DNA of 64,000 nucleotides from Sycobia sp. Sy_11 (Eukaryota; Arthropoda; Insecta; Hymenoptera; Epichrysomallidae): NCBI GenBank assembly GCA_018907035.1, contig JACCIC010000021.1, positions 4,675,501 to 4,739,500 of the forward strand, read 5' to 3'. Shown piece by piece: positions 52,406 to 63,576 of this stretch (position 1 is its first letter; each line of letters starts with the position of its first letter). The notes under the pieces were generated by a model. It saw only the letters and a program-made list of their open reading frames with translations, ran no database searches and was not told where the DNA came from. The position numbers and the translations under genes were made by a program.

Positions 52406-53989
52406 TAGTAGATTTAACTAACAGTTGTCTTATTATATTTATTGTACTGAGCTGAAAAGATATTCTCTAGAATTATTCTTTCATTAAGTAATGATTTTGC
52501 ATTTATTCATTATTCTACCTACAGCAACAGCACACATTTTTTGTAAACGTAAAATATAATCATTATGTAGTTTGTTAGAGCATAGAATAATACCTAAAGG
52601 AAGAAACATTAAAGAGTCTATTCCGTGGAAAATAAAGCTTAGCTCCAGTAGTTTAATTTCATTTTATTTCATTTCAGAACTGGAATAAGAATTTTGCTAC
52701 TTAAACGATCCAAATTATCGATTTTCTGGAACAGCTATTTTAAAATGAAAAGGAAATTATTTTACCTTAGAATGATCTTCCTTGGATAATCTGAATATGC
52801 TTCAGGTTTTTGTGGTAACCAAGAATTTTATATTTATTTAATTTTATCGTGAAAATGGATTTTTAGCAATTAAAAATATATTTTTGACGTGAACACTTCC
52901 TTATAAAGATGACTTGTTTTGTTTATGGTTCTGTGGACTTAAATTTTAATACGGTATGTACTTATTTCATTAAAAATTACAAAATAATTATAAGACACTA
53001 ATTTTTTTGTATATATATTTATTTGCCAATTGCATTGATATTCTGTCATCTTTACATTATAATGTTGGAATAATTCTTTCTATATTGTATCCGTATAAAC
53101 AACATTATTTCGTATATTACCATAGGATTAACTATGAATTGACTATAGAAAAGGTTTTATTCTCGAATTAAAAGGAAAGATTTTCCATCTAAGATACATA
53201 ACCTATTGGTCAGTTTTCTTCATTTAGTAAGATAAGCCAGGAGTAGTCAAATCTATTAGTTTTATGGAAACGTTAGAGAAATCATCCTCATTTATCTGAA
53301 AAATAAAATATTATAATATTGAATTAGCCTGTATTTATCTCGTTAATTGATATGTTTATTTCGCTAATTATATTAATCACTAATTCTATGGTGTTTCATA
53401 GTGATTCTTACATACCTTTTATGGAAAATTTAGTTAAAAACAGTCAAACAAAAGCAAAAGCAATCATACCATATAATCTATTCTTTAAATTACTTTATTA
53501 GATATACATCGTATGTGAAAAACGCCTGAAATGGTATGTAAGATTGCTTACATAAATGTCAATGACAATTTTATATTGACTAAATTCAACGATTATTTCA
53601 TAAAAAAATCATAAAATAATTCTGAATAATTTATGTATGAGTAAGTTTAGGCTTGATTCGACAATAAAATTAAAAGTTGAAATTAATCATCTTTTTTCAA
53701 CCACAACATACACCCATAATTCAACCGTTGATCCAAGTGCCATAATGACGAAATTTTTCTGATGTTTGATATTATTAAGCCATGTAATTAAGAAGAACAA
53801 ACATGTTTTTGAAAAGACTGTTGCTTACTCAATTCGGACATATGATTTTAGAATTTCAATCGAAAATTAAAGTATTAAGAGTTGTTTTTTTTATCTATTG
53901 TTATAAATATGCAAAACGTCTTAAAAACATATGAAAAATATTCTAAATGTTTCAGTGAATAATATTTATAAAATATGCCCGTCTTACTA

Positions 53990-55276
53990 TCAGGTATGTG
54001 AATAAGTCTTTCCCGTTTTTTTTTCAAATTTTGAGCCTTTATTGTGAAAAAATGGTTACAAATGAATTATTGAAAGTATTGGCCATCGCTAGCTACAACT
54101 TTTTCCCATCTTTCTGGCAACATACGAATCCCGTTGCGAAAAAATTCGACCGGTTTGGCCTCTATCCAGTCATCCACCCATTTTTTGGCTTCCTCGTAGG
54201 AATGGAAGTGCTGGTCAGCCAGGCCATGCGTCATCGATCTGAAGAGATGGTAATCAGACGGAGCAACGTCTGGACTATACGGCGGGTGGGGTAGGACTTC
54301 CCATTTGAGCGTTTCTAAGTATGTTTTCACCGGCGGTGCAACATGTGGGCGAGCATTGTCATGTTGCAAAATAACTTTGTCGTGCCTGTCGGAGTATTGT
54401 GGCCGTTTTTCTCGCAGTGCTCGGCTCAAACGCATCAATTGTCGTCGATAGACCTCGCCTGTGATCCTTTCATTCGGTTTCAGAAGCTCATAGTAAACCA
54501 CACCTAGCTGGTCCCACCATATACAGAGCATGAGCTTGACGCCATGAATATTTGGCTTGGCCGTCGATGATGATGCATGGCCGGGTAGTCCCCATGATTT
54601 TCTTCGCTTCGGATTATCGTAACGTATCCACTTTTCATCGCCAGTCACGATACGATGCAGAAAACCCTTTCTTTTATGTCGCTGAAGCAGCTGTTCGCAA
54701 GTGAAAAAACGCCGTTCGACGTCTCTCAGCTTCAGTTCGTACGGCACCCAATTTCCTTGCTTTTGGATCATTCCCATGGCTTTCAAACGCTTGGAAATGG
54801 TTGTTCGGTCAACTCCCAATGCTTCAGCAAGTTCTTCTTGCGTTTGACAAGAATCTTCATCAAGCAAAGTCGCCAATTCTCGATCTTCAAAGATTTGCGG
54901 CCGCCCGGAACGCTCCTTGTCTTCCACGTCGAAATCACCGCTTTTGAAGCGTCGAAACCATCCGCGAACACTTGAATCATCGACACAACCTTCTCCATAA
55001 GCCTCCTGAAGCAATCGATGCGTCTCGGTAGCAGATTTCTTCAAATTGAACCAATAAAGTGAAACTTTCCGCAAATGACGTCGACTCGGCTCAAATTTCG
55101 ACATTTTCACGATATCAAAAATTTATGATGCGAAAAAATTTTAACTAATGTGTTAGTATGGAATTGTTGACATATGAATAAGCTTTGATTATGACATATG
55201 TAACCATTGAATACTCGCACAGTATTGGTGGCGCCATCTCTTACAAAAAACGGGAAAGACTTATTCACACTCCTAA
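53990..55276 (-). mobile_element. Intact mauritiana-type mariner transposon
   Basis: A complete 1287-bp element. The 32-base inverted ends (53990-54021 and 55245-55276) differ at three positions and share TGTGAATAAGTCTTTCCCG. A TA duplication flanks it (53988-53989 and 55277-55278). It encodes one uninterrupted transposase on the minus strand. Size, ends and protein match the mauritiana (Mos1-like) group. It sits about 210 bases beyond the stop codon of gene B, within unit B only. An intact frame and nearly matching ends suggest a recent, possibly still mobilisable copy. Confidence 0.97.
54067..55104 (-). CDS. Mariner transposase (DD34D)
   Basis: A 345-aa cut-and-paste transposase, the same length as the Mos1 protein. 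The start is the ATG at 55104-55102; a GTG two codons upstream is not used in eukaryotes. The N-terminal half has two helix-turn-helix regions (about 1-110) with the hinge KERSGRPQ at 63-70. The linker WVPYEL at 119-124 replaces the usual WVPHEL. The catalytic acids are D156 in TGDEKW, D249 in QHDN and D284 in YSPDVAPSD, giving the DD34D spacing of mariners. There is no stop or frameshift, so the protein looks competent. No intron is seen. Downstream of it the minus strand reaches the 3' inverted end within 80 bases. Confidence 0.97.
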   Translation of the reverse strand: MSKFEPSRRHLRKVSLYWFNLKKSATETHRLLQEAYGEGCVDDSSVRGWFRRFKSGDFDVEDKERSGRPQIFEDRELATLLDEDSCQTQEELAEALGVDRTTISKRLKAMGMIQKQGNWVPYELKLRDVERRFFTCEQLLQRHKRKGFLHRIVTGDEKWIRYDNPKRRKSWGLPGHASSSTAKPNIHGVKLMLCIWWDQLGVVYYELLKPNERITGEVYRRQLMRLSRALREKRPQYSDRHDKVILQHDNARPHVAPPVKTYLETLKWEVLPHPPYSPDVAPSDYHLFRSMTHGLADQHFHSYEEAKKWVDDWIEAKPVEFFRNGIRMLPERWEKVVASDGQYFQ

Positions 55277-55487
55277 TAATTTTTGAATTATTAATTTAAA
55301 ACCAAATATTGCAGTTTTTTTATAAATTGAATTATTATTCTTAATATATGATTTTAGTTATTGTATCGCTTTACGATAATTATTATAATGCGTGTTAGTG
55401 AACATAATTTTAAATTGAAAATGAAGTTATTTAGGTAAAATCGATGTTAAATCTTTAAACCTGAACAACAGCAACTTTTTTATCGGG

Positions 55488-57997
55488 CTATTCGTCTGCT
55501 TCTTCTCTATAAGCAGCGTTTTTTTTGAGAAGGTCAACAACAATTTTACGGATTGGGTGAGAGTTCTCGTCCACAGTCAAATCCTGTAGTTTTTTTCCTG
55601 AACTAGCTGGTTTCTCAGGTGCTGGTACTCTTCGTCTAGATGGCTCTGGTGCCCTAGTTGTGGTAGATGGGCTTGAGTCTAGCATAAGATAAGATTGGGC
55701 ATTTAATAAATTCTGTCGCAAAGAATCGCTTAAAACAACTGAACGTCTAAATCATTTGTAAACTCTATATATTAGTATTATCTGAATAGTCTGTGATTGA
55801 AACCAACACTAAGATATAATACACGAAACTTCAACATCAATAATATCTATACGGAGTGCGGTTATTAAGTAACGAGACTGACATTGGTATAGAATTAATA
55901 CGCATCTGGTAAAAATGAACGGCAGCTGTTTAGCCTGAAAGCTACTCTTTCCAATGAAATGACTAACATGTGTGTAGACAAATCAGTCTAGCCTTGACCG
56001 TCATTTGTGTAGGAGTTGGTTTGTTTTTTTTTTTTTTTTGTTTTTCCTGAAAAAAATAATCCATATGACAATAAAGTAACGAATTGTTATATAATTTCAT
56101 ATGAAACTTGGAAAAACTGTAATTGAAACTTATAATCTATTGATACATGTGTATAGTAATGAACGTTTATCACATTCATATGTATTTGAGTGTTTTAAAC
56201 GTTTTCAAGATGGCCAAGCGAATGTCGAAGGTGATTCACGTTCGGGTCATCTTTCTACATCAAAAACGGATGGAAATATCGAAAAAGAAAACGTGCTCGA
56301 CAAATTTTAAATGAAAATTTTAGCTTGCGAAAAGTATGTGCAAAACTGGCGCCTCAAGTCCTCACATTTGAACAACAAGCATCTCGTAAAAATATTTGTA
56401 TTGACAATTTGACTGCGATTGAAGATCATTGAAACTTATTACAAAACGTAATAACATATGTTGCATCTTGGGATTTTAACTATGATTTTGGAACAAATCG
56501 ACAATCCATGTACTGGAAGGATCCAACTTAGCAAAAAGTGAAAGAAGCGAACATGAGCCAACCGAAATTCAAAACAATGATGATTGCTTTTTCGATATTC
56601 ATGGAATATATCTTTTCCGGATTCTTTAAGATCAAACTGTTAACAAACATTAGTGTCTTCATGTTCTTATTAATTTCGAGAAAAAATAAGAAGAAAATGA
56701 CCCGAATTGTGAAAGTCATTGTTGCATTCCACTCTGTTCGTTAAAAGGTTTCTACCCAACTGCAACATCCCAATGTTAGACTACCCACCTAATTCACCAG
56801 ATCATATACCATGCGATTTCCATCTCTTTTCTAATGTGAAATATGTATGAAAAGAACAAGATTTGAGTCTGTTGAAGTTTCGAAAGACAAAGCGGCGTGC
56901 AACTTTAAAAAACTAAGAGGAAAACCTTTCAGCACTGTTTCGAACAATGAAAGATTCGCATGAAGCTGTATAGGTATAGAAGAGGGGTATATATTGAAGG
57001 TGATAATAAATAAATATATATAATATCAAAATACAATGTTTTTGTACATTGTTTATCACCAGTCTCGTTATTTAATAGCCACACCTCGTAATCTTCGGTA
57101 GTTATAAGCTGCATCCGAGAAGCAAACTAAGAAAATAAATCTCTCAAGTATATGTATGTAACATAGCTTTTTCATAATATGTTTTTAATAAAATACAAAT
57201 AACTTTCAAACTGTAAATGTTTTACTAGTTCTTAAAATAACAAGTTGAAACCAAATGTTGCAGTTATCTTATCAATTGCAAAGTGTATAGAGTTTACTCG
57301 AAAATATATTTTTTTCAAAACACTTATCGTATCATTCTATGATTATTATCAAAGTTGGTATTAATAAAAATACTTCGAAATTCAACATAAAATTATTTAT
57401 ATAAAATCAATGATACATTTTAAAGCATAAACAAGAACCCTATTTTCGGATTTTTAGACTTAGGCTTTTGAAGAATCTCAATAATACCTGAACTACTGAC
57501 TTACCATCGTCGTTGTTTTCATATCCAGACTTAGTAGGTGCAGGTGGTGGGTTCGACTTGGATGAATTAGGTCCAGCAGCCTCAGCATTCAAGCTGAAAA
57601 CTAACGTAAAAAAACATGCAGCACTGAATTCAATCACAAAAATGATTTAAAACAACTGAACTTCTGAATCGATTCTTAACTCTATATAATATTACCTTAT
57701 TTGAAAAGTCTATGATTATCTTAAGATATAATAGTTAAAATTTCAATCTTTTAATTATTTGTTTCTAACTGGCAATTTCCTTCACTTACAGATTTATAAG
57801 ATTTTTATGTCAATTTAACTGAAATAAATTCAATAAGTCGCTAATTTCAAACAAAATATATTTTTTATTTACTACAATTCCTTCCAAATACACATTTCCT
57901 TCATTCACAAACGTATCTTTATCTTATAATACGAATATAACTCACCAGCAATGACTAAACAAGTTATCAATAACAAATTCATATACTTTCGTGACAT
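55488..57997 (-). CDS. Small secreted peptide, gene B (three exons)
   Basis: The paralogue of gene A. Exons are 57997-57946, 57600-57505 and 55678-55488. Intron 1 is 345 bases. Intron 2 is 1826 bases because a dead mariner lies in it; without that it is about 587, close to gene A. All junctions are GT-AG and phase 1. The 112-aa product has nearly the same signal peptide (MSRKYMNLLLITCLVIA, then VFSLNAEA) and a mature part with NPPPAPTK, an Arg/Pro-rich stretch (RAPEPSRRRVPAPEKP) and SSGKKLQDLTVDEN, which aligns with GSGKTLKEL in gene A. It ends NAAYREEADE and has no mature cysteines. The last exon is far more divergent from gene A than exon 1. No AATAAA lies between its stop and the mariner at 55276; a weaker TATAAA is at 55318-55323. 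Function unknown. Confidence 0.76.
55852..57088 (+). mobile_element. Decayed mariner element in intron 2 of gene B
   Basis: A 1237-bp element with inverted ends at 55852-55880 and 57060-57088, sharing TATTAARTAACGAGACTG, and a TA duplication on both sides (55850-55851 and 57089-57090). Ends and protein differ from the intact copy at 53990, so it belongs to another mariner lineage. It lies in the sense opposite to gene B. Confidence 0.9.
56080..56990 (+). pseudogene. Mariner transposase pseudogene
   Basis: The N-terminal domain is readable at 56101-56310 (KLGKTVIETYNLL, VFECFKRFQDGQANVEGDSR). Stops and frameshifts follow. The first catalytic segment is eroded to WDFNYDFGTNRQSMYW where GDE is expected, MIAF-IFMEYI stands for the MICFFDI block, and the last catalytic segment survives as NSPDHIPCDFHLF near 56790-56830. 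It cannot make an active enzyme. Confidence 0.85.
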
Positions 57998-58065
57998 GTT
58001 TGAATATTGATAATATCTATGTATCAGCAGTACTGTACAATAATGAATATATCCGCTTCGATCTA

Positions 58066-58073
58066 CTTTTATA
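58066..58073 (-). promoter_or_regulatory. TATA box of gene B
   Basis: TATAAAAG on the minus strand, 76 bases before the start codon, in the same position as in gene A apart from a two-base indel. Confidence 0.65.
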
Positions 58074-58143
58074 TTAAATTTCTAATCAGCATATGAAGCA
58101 GTAAAAGTGTGATTCGCTGTAAACAATAAACGAAGTTGCTGTG

Positions 58144-58148
58144 ATTGG
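58144..58148 (-). promoter_or_regulatory. CCAAT box of gene B
   Basis: CCAAT on the minus strand about 71 bases upstream of the TATA box, conserved with gene A. Confidence 0.5.
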
Positions 58149-58367
58149 CTGACACGTCCCTATTTTGACTGAATGTATCTTTAGCATTTATTATTCATAA
58201 ATTTTGTAGCAACTATAATTAAGTAATGAATTTCATGGAAAATGATTATTATTACTCATGGAAGCAGATCACCTGATTATACAATTTTCGGGCTGCGTAC
58301 ACGTTATAGAAAAATTATTATTCACGGTGTTCCTATTATTAAGAAAAAAATTATAAAATAGGTCAAG

Positions 58368-59760
58368 AAAAGAATTGAATGTGGAAATATATAACTTTAT
58401 ATGATATTACATGTATCTATTTTACCTCAATATCCTAGTCTCCGAAAATTAGTCAAAAACTTCGTTCAGCAAGGCCTATGCTTTTTATTTTAATCAAAAT
58501 TTTGATCTCATATTATACAAAATTATGCTACATGTTTGAAATTTAAATTTAGTGTATTGTATATTTCTTATTTTTTAACCTTTTAGATTAATTTTTTGAA
58601 AAGCTGTTTTTATATAAAGTATTTCATTCTTTTTGTTAGTTTAGATTTTATAACATAATGTATTTTTATTAATTTATAGTTATTATTTCTAGTTATAATA
58701 TTATAATACTATGATAATATCCAAATGCTTTGCAATTTACTACAACTCAAAAACATATTGATTGATATGGGTCTTACATCCTTCAAATTATACTTAATAA
58801 TGTTTACTTAATTGGTCGCTAATATCTTCCAGGGGATGCGACCCTAAATAAATAAATGAAAAAAAAAATGTTTACTTATTGTATTAAGAAAAATTTTATG
58901 TATCATATTCACAACATATTTGCAACACTTGTTTTGTTTTAAACTTGAATTGAAAGATAATAACTAGTATACGATGATGTAATGTACAGAACCTTCGTCA
59001 TAGTTACAAATCGAGTGTTCAATAACTGTGTAAAACCACCTAATTCAGAAAAAAACGTATTTTTATTATGATAATGAATCGATTCCGTTTTGAAAGATTT
59101 ATGTAACTAAGTATTATAAGAATCTTGGTCTTAGTCATTACTTAAAACCTGTAATGCATTAGAAACATTAATACATTATTACCTGTAATACATTAGAATA
59201 CGTTATTGAATATTATTATAAATCATATGTAAAACATCATTTATATGTACCTTTAAAATTACTTAAAATATTGATTTTTAACGAGGGACCGAAAGCATTA
59301 CTGTTTCTCGTTATATTATCGGATTATTTATGAAAAAAATAAGTATTATCTCATCTTCAACCTTAACAATAAAGTGGCTGTCTTTTATAAGAACAAGGCC
59401 TAAATTAAATAAAATTCTGTTTAATTTTGTTCATTTTTAGTCCATATCTCTGTACCTGTGGAAAGGAATGGATGATGAGTACATTAAAAACCGATACATA
59501 TGTATCAGTTTGATATAATGCAATTATTTTATAAACTTTTAGTTTGATTTTTTCTTATATATCATATTTTATAATTTTGTTATTTCACTGTAATTACCAT
59601 GATACGAAACAATATTATTTATCAAAATCTACCCTTGGTTTTTCAAATATTTATATACTATTTTAAGAAGTGATTCCCAATTAACAAAATTAAAACCAAT
59701 ATTTTCTTTAAAGACCAATAGAATCAAGATCAAAATGATACTTTAATTGACAATACTTTT
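58368..59760. other. AT-rich DNA, no gene seen
   Basis: AT-rich and without genes. It contains the tiny LINE insertion at 58811-58866. Confidence 0.55.
58811..58866 (+). mobile_element. 56-bp, 5'-truncated LINE insertion
   Basis: A direct 12-base duplication AATGTTTACTTA (58799-58810 and 58867-58878) flanks 56 bp. The insert reads GGGGATGCGACCCTAAATAA, a typical LINE 3' end, followed by ATAAATG and an A-run. The tail resembles that of the LINE fragment at 18463-18985, so both may be one family. The insertion is almost entirely 5'-truncated. Confidence 0.75.
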
Positions 59761-59770
59761 CAGTACCAAG

Positions 59771-59772
59771 GC

Positions 59773-59835
<63 letters not shown>

Positions 59836-59839
59836 TATA

Positions 59840-59909
<70 letters not shown>

Positions 59910-59926
59910 TATATATATGTATATAT
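59771..59926. repeat. Interrupted TA mosaic with inverted symmetry
   Basis: TA repeats are interrupted by TACA, TTCA and TGAA variants. The segment at about 59824-59849 is the inverted copy of about 59900-59925, so the tract is a long imperfect palindrome. Confidence 0.75.
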
Positions 59927-60359
59927 TACAAAAATATATATATTTTACAAAAACTGGTCTAGTCTTGGTATTGGTAATAATGAAATTGTTGGCCACCACT
60001 AAATCTTATTCCTCGCTGCAAAATATTTTTTTGTATAATGTATTTTTGAATAATGTATTTTTTTTATTTCGTTATTCAAATAAAGTCCTAATTTTCATCG
60101 AAAACATCAACTATTGAGTTCTGAAATATCAACTGTAGAGTCCCAATGGTAAGTTAAGTAAAACAAAACATACATTGGTAAGATGCTGAGAGATGCTTAA
60201 ATATATTATCCTGAGATTGTCATCAACGATTAGTCATCTATCTTATCATGAATTTTAGCTCTAATACAAGACAATATCAAAACATTGAGATGAGTAGGCG
60301 CATTCCTATTATCTCCCTCTCCTTTTTATTTTCTCTCCTGTACTACGAATTTACGTTGA

Positions 60360-60365
60360 TATATA

Positions 60366-60419
<54 letters not shown>

Positions 60420-60629
60420 CATACAAACAAGTGCGATGAACGCACGATCTCCCTCCCAATATGGACAGTCCCTTTGTTACAGCCGCATCGCCGTAGCGTT
60501 GCAACTTCGACGCTTCTCCTCCGTATATATTCGCACGTGTTTACATTAATCGGCATTTACATAAGATTTCCCACAAGTGCTTGGGAAATATAATATAGAT
60601 TCTCTGGTATGCTTTATAATATACTATAT

Positions 60630-60677
<48 letters not shown>

Positions 60678-60680
60678 GTT
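60360..60680. repeat. Two TA microsatellites
   Basis: TA repeats at about 60370-60413 and 60627-60673. Confidence 0.85.
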
Positions 60681-60699
60681 GTATTATAGGGTAGTACGT

Positions 60700-62168
60700 A
60701 CAACACCGGACTTGCGCGCGCCTTCGTCGTTACGCCGCGCCGGTGCGCAGCTCGCTTTTTTTCCAATTATTACGCACGTTCGCGAATAATGACGGTGTAC
60801 CTCCATCGTTTTATCATCACAGACGGTATGGATGGCGGATATTAAGAGCGTTTCCCCTCGCAATTATATCGACTATCACGCCGGCGCTCCACGGGCGTAC
60901 ACACTAATTTCTCCGGTATCGTGCTTTAGAGCTCATATATATATATATAATTCCCATTACATATTCCGAATGTATACACGTTCGTCTTACCGAACATAGT
61001 AAAATTTTACATACACTACCGCTTGTAAGTAATTAAAACTTGGTACGTTGGTAGTATTGTTCGCCTTCTGGAAATTCCCTCGATATTTATAATTCCAGGA
61101 TTCGTTCTATATAGTAAATTAGCTGAATAAATGTGCTGATTTGATATGCACGTATGCGTAACTAAAAAAATACATCTTAGTTTTTGTACAATTACATTTC
61201 ATTAGCAAATTGAAAATTATCGGCGAAGAAAAAAATCATTTTATTTTGACTGTATTTTTTTTTAAACTGCCGAATTGAAATCAATGAAATCAAATGAATA
61301 ATATGAGGAAACAGCAAATGTTCAATAAAAAATGAGGGCGTAGCATGAACTTTGTTAAAATCGTTTAGGATAACGAAGGTGAAAAGGTGATATTTATCAT
61401 CTCCATCGATTAATCAAGCAAATAAGAAATTTTAACTGAAGTAAATCACGTGAAAAATCTCCTTTACGTTTTGAATACCCAAGCATCTCAAACGGCTCTA
61501 TATATCGTTTGCACCAGGGAAGGCAATTTTTTCTTTTTTATACACATTACCGCAAACATACATATGTATATACGACCGATAATTGGATACGAGCAAGTGG
61601 CGTCCAGAGTCATTACAGCCGAGTAATCAGTTGTACGCGCGATTGGCCACTAATAACCCCGCGCGCGTATACAGCTCTCCCCCCGCTCTCCCGTTCCGCT
61701 CGCCCCATTCCCCCTCGCCGCGGATCGATCGCCATTGTGCGCGTTGTCAGCCCAACCCCCCTCTCCGGATCCCCACCCGTGGCCCTCGAGCCGTTTTCGC
61801 CTTCGCGGGCCCCCGCGTCATTACGTAGGTGCGTTGACAATTACGCGCTTTTCTACCCTTCCATTCCGTCCTCTCCCCCCCCCCCGGTCACCCTGTCACT
61901 CTTTGCCAGTCCTCCCTTTCTGCGTCTTTAAAACGCAGGACGTTGGCCCCGAGTGCTGAGGCTGCCGCTGCCTCAAGGGGTTTGGCACCACTGGCACACA
62001 TACAGGCACGAAGAGAGAGAGAACATGCACACACACATCCACACACAAATACACGCCCCGGGGGCGCTTCACCTACCGAAGGGCATGGTTCTCCGTCCTT
62101 TAGATCGTTTCGCCGGGGCTTCCTCCCCTCTCGCCTTTTTTGCGCTTTCCCTCGCGACCCCCGCTAAC

Positions 62169-62218
<50 letters not shown>

Positions 62219-62719
62219 GGTGTGTGTGCGCGTGTGTGCCTCTGTAATACATCAGTAGGCGAGCATGGGAGCGAACCCTCGCGGAGGCGCGAGAGCGAGG
62301 TTGGAAAAGCCAAACGGAAAAATCGCGGGCAACGCACGAAGATATTATACGCGCGCGCGCAATAAGACGCACTATATGCGCGTTATATGCAAATAAATAT
62401 AAGCCATCGTCGTACTGTGCGTGCGCGTATGAGGGCCGGGGGCGGGGGGGGGGAGGGTCGAGGGGTTGCAGCGCGCGCTCGAGCGTGCATCGTTGCACCG
62501 TGTACCGGTGCGCGGGCTTCGGGTACAAGGAGAGCGCCGGCATCGGGGTGCAACAATAGGCCTCTCTCGGTACCGTCTCCATGGTAACCCCATCAATCCC
62601 TTAGCAACAGCTCCGGGGTCTTAAAGGAGAGAGGATTCGTTGTGCGGCTTCTCATCTGATATGTACGTGTATCTATGCATCTATATGTGTGTATATATAT
62701 GCACAGTTTCCCATACACG

Positions 62720-62763
<44 letters not shown>

Positions 62764-63200
62764 TGGATCATTGAATGACGCGCAGGAGCCGCCCGAACGC
62801 GCGCCTTCTATACTCCTATAGATGCAGGCGTACGCGCGCGGGTCTTTATTGAGGCCGGATTCTCGCTATTTCTCCCTCTCCCCCCCACCCTTCTCCTACC
62901 CACCCTCTTGAAACCGCACATCGCGAAAGTTGCCGTGTATATACCGCGAACAGATAGCGTATAGAGCCATGGTGAGGAGGGAGAGGGTTAGGAAACTTCC
63001 GGCTGAGATCACACTGGAGAACGTTCTTCCGCTCTCTCGGATCGCGGCCTGGCGCCCTCGCTCAGCCCCCCTCCCCACCCAGCCGCAGCCACCGGTTTGG
63101 CTCGCTATGACTTTGGCGCCAAAGGATTTTAGCGGTTATTGAGAGGGAGAGAGAGAGAGAGGTAATGCGAGGCGTCTATTTCTACTTCCCCCCCTTCCAT
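60700..63200. repeat. GC-rich island region with TA tracts
   Basis: CpG-rich segments at 60700-60900 and 61600-63200 hold TA tracts at about 62171-62215 and 62728-62761, a C10-type run at 61876-61885, a G9-type run near 62444-62452 and short CA and GT runs. Between 60960 and 61570 the DNA is AT-rich. No coding evidence. Confidence 0.7.
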
Positions 63201-63502
63201 CAAGTCCCTCTTTCACTTCTTACCCTCTGCATTGAGGATGATGAGATTTTTCGTGCACCCTTCGACCTCTAATCTCGTGTATAATTGTCATAACCACACG
63301 GACATTATATATAAAAATATATATATATATATATGTGTGTGTGTGTATGTATGTATATATTCTCGTCTTTCGGACGTTTTGTTTTCTATATACAACGGCC
63401 TACTGATTCTGAAAATATTATACGATAATGCATTTTTATGCAGGTGCACGCGATCTCGCGTTGTGTTTAGTTCATATTCTTGAGAAATGCACGATAAATG
63501 CG

Positions 63503-63576
<74 letters not shown>

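Larger units (their letters stand above)
52410..58367 (-). repeat. Tandem duplication unit B
   Basis: This is the second copy of the unit at 47795-50462, enlarged by two mariner insertions (53990-55276 and 55852-57088). It also holds extra sequence between 53520 and 55487 that has no counterpart beside exon 3 of unit A. It contains gene B. Confidence 0.85.

Noticed and set aside
55105..55110. Two-codon N-terminal extension of the transposase starting at GTG
   Set aside because: GTG is not a normal eukaryotic start; the ATG at 55104 gives the family's usual 345 residues.
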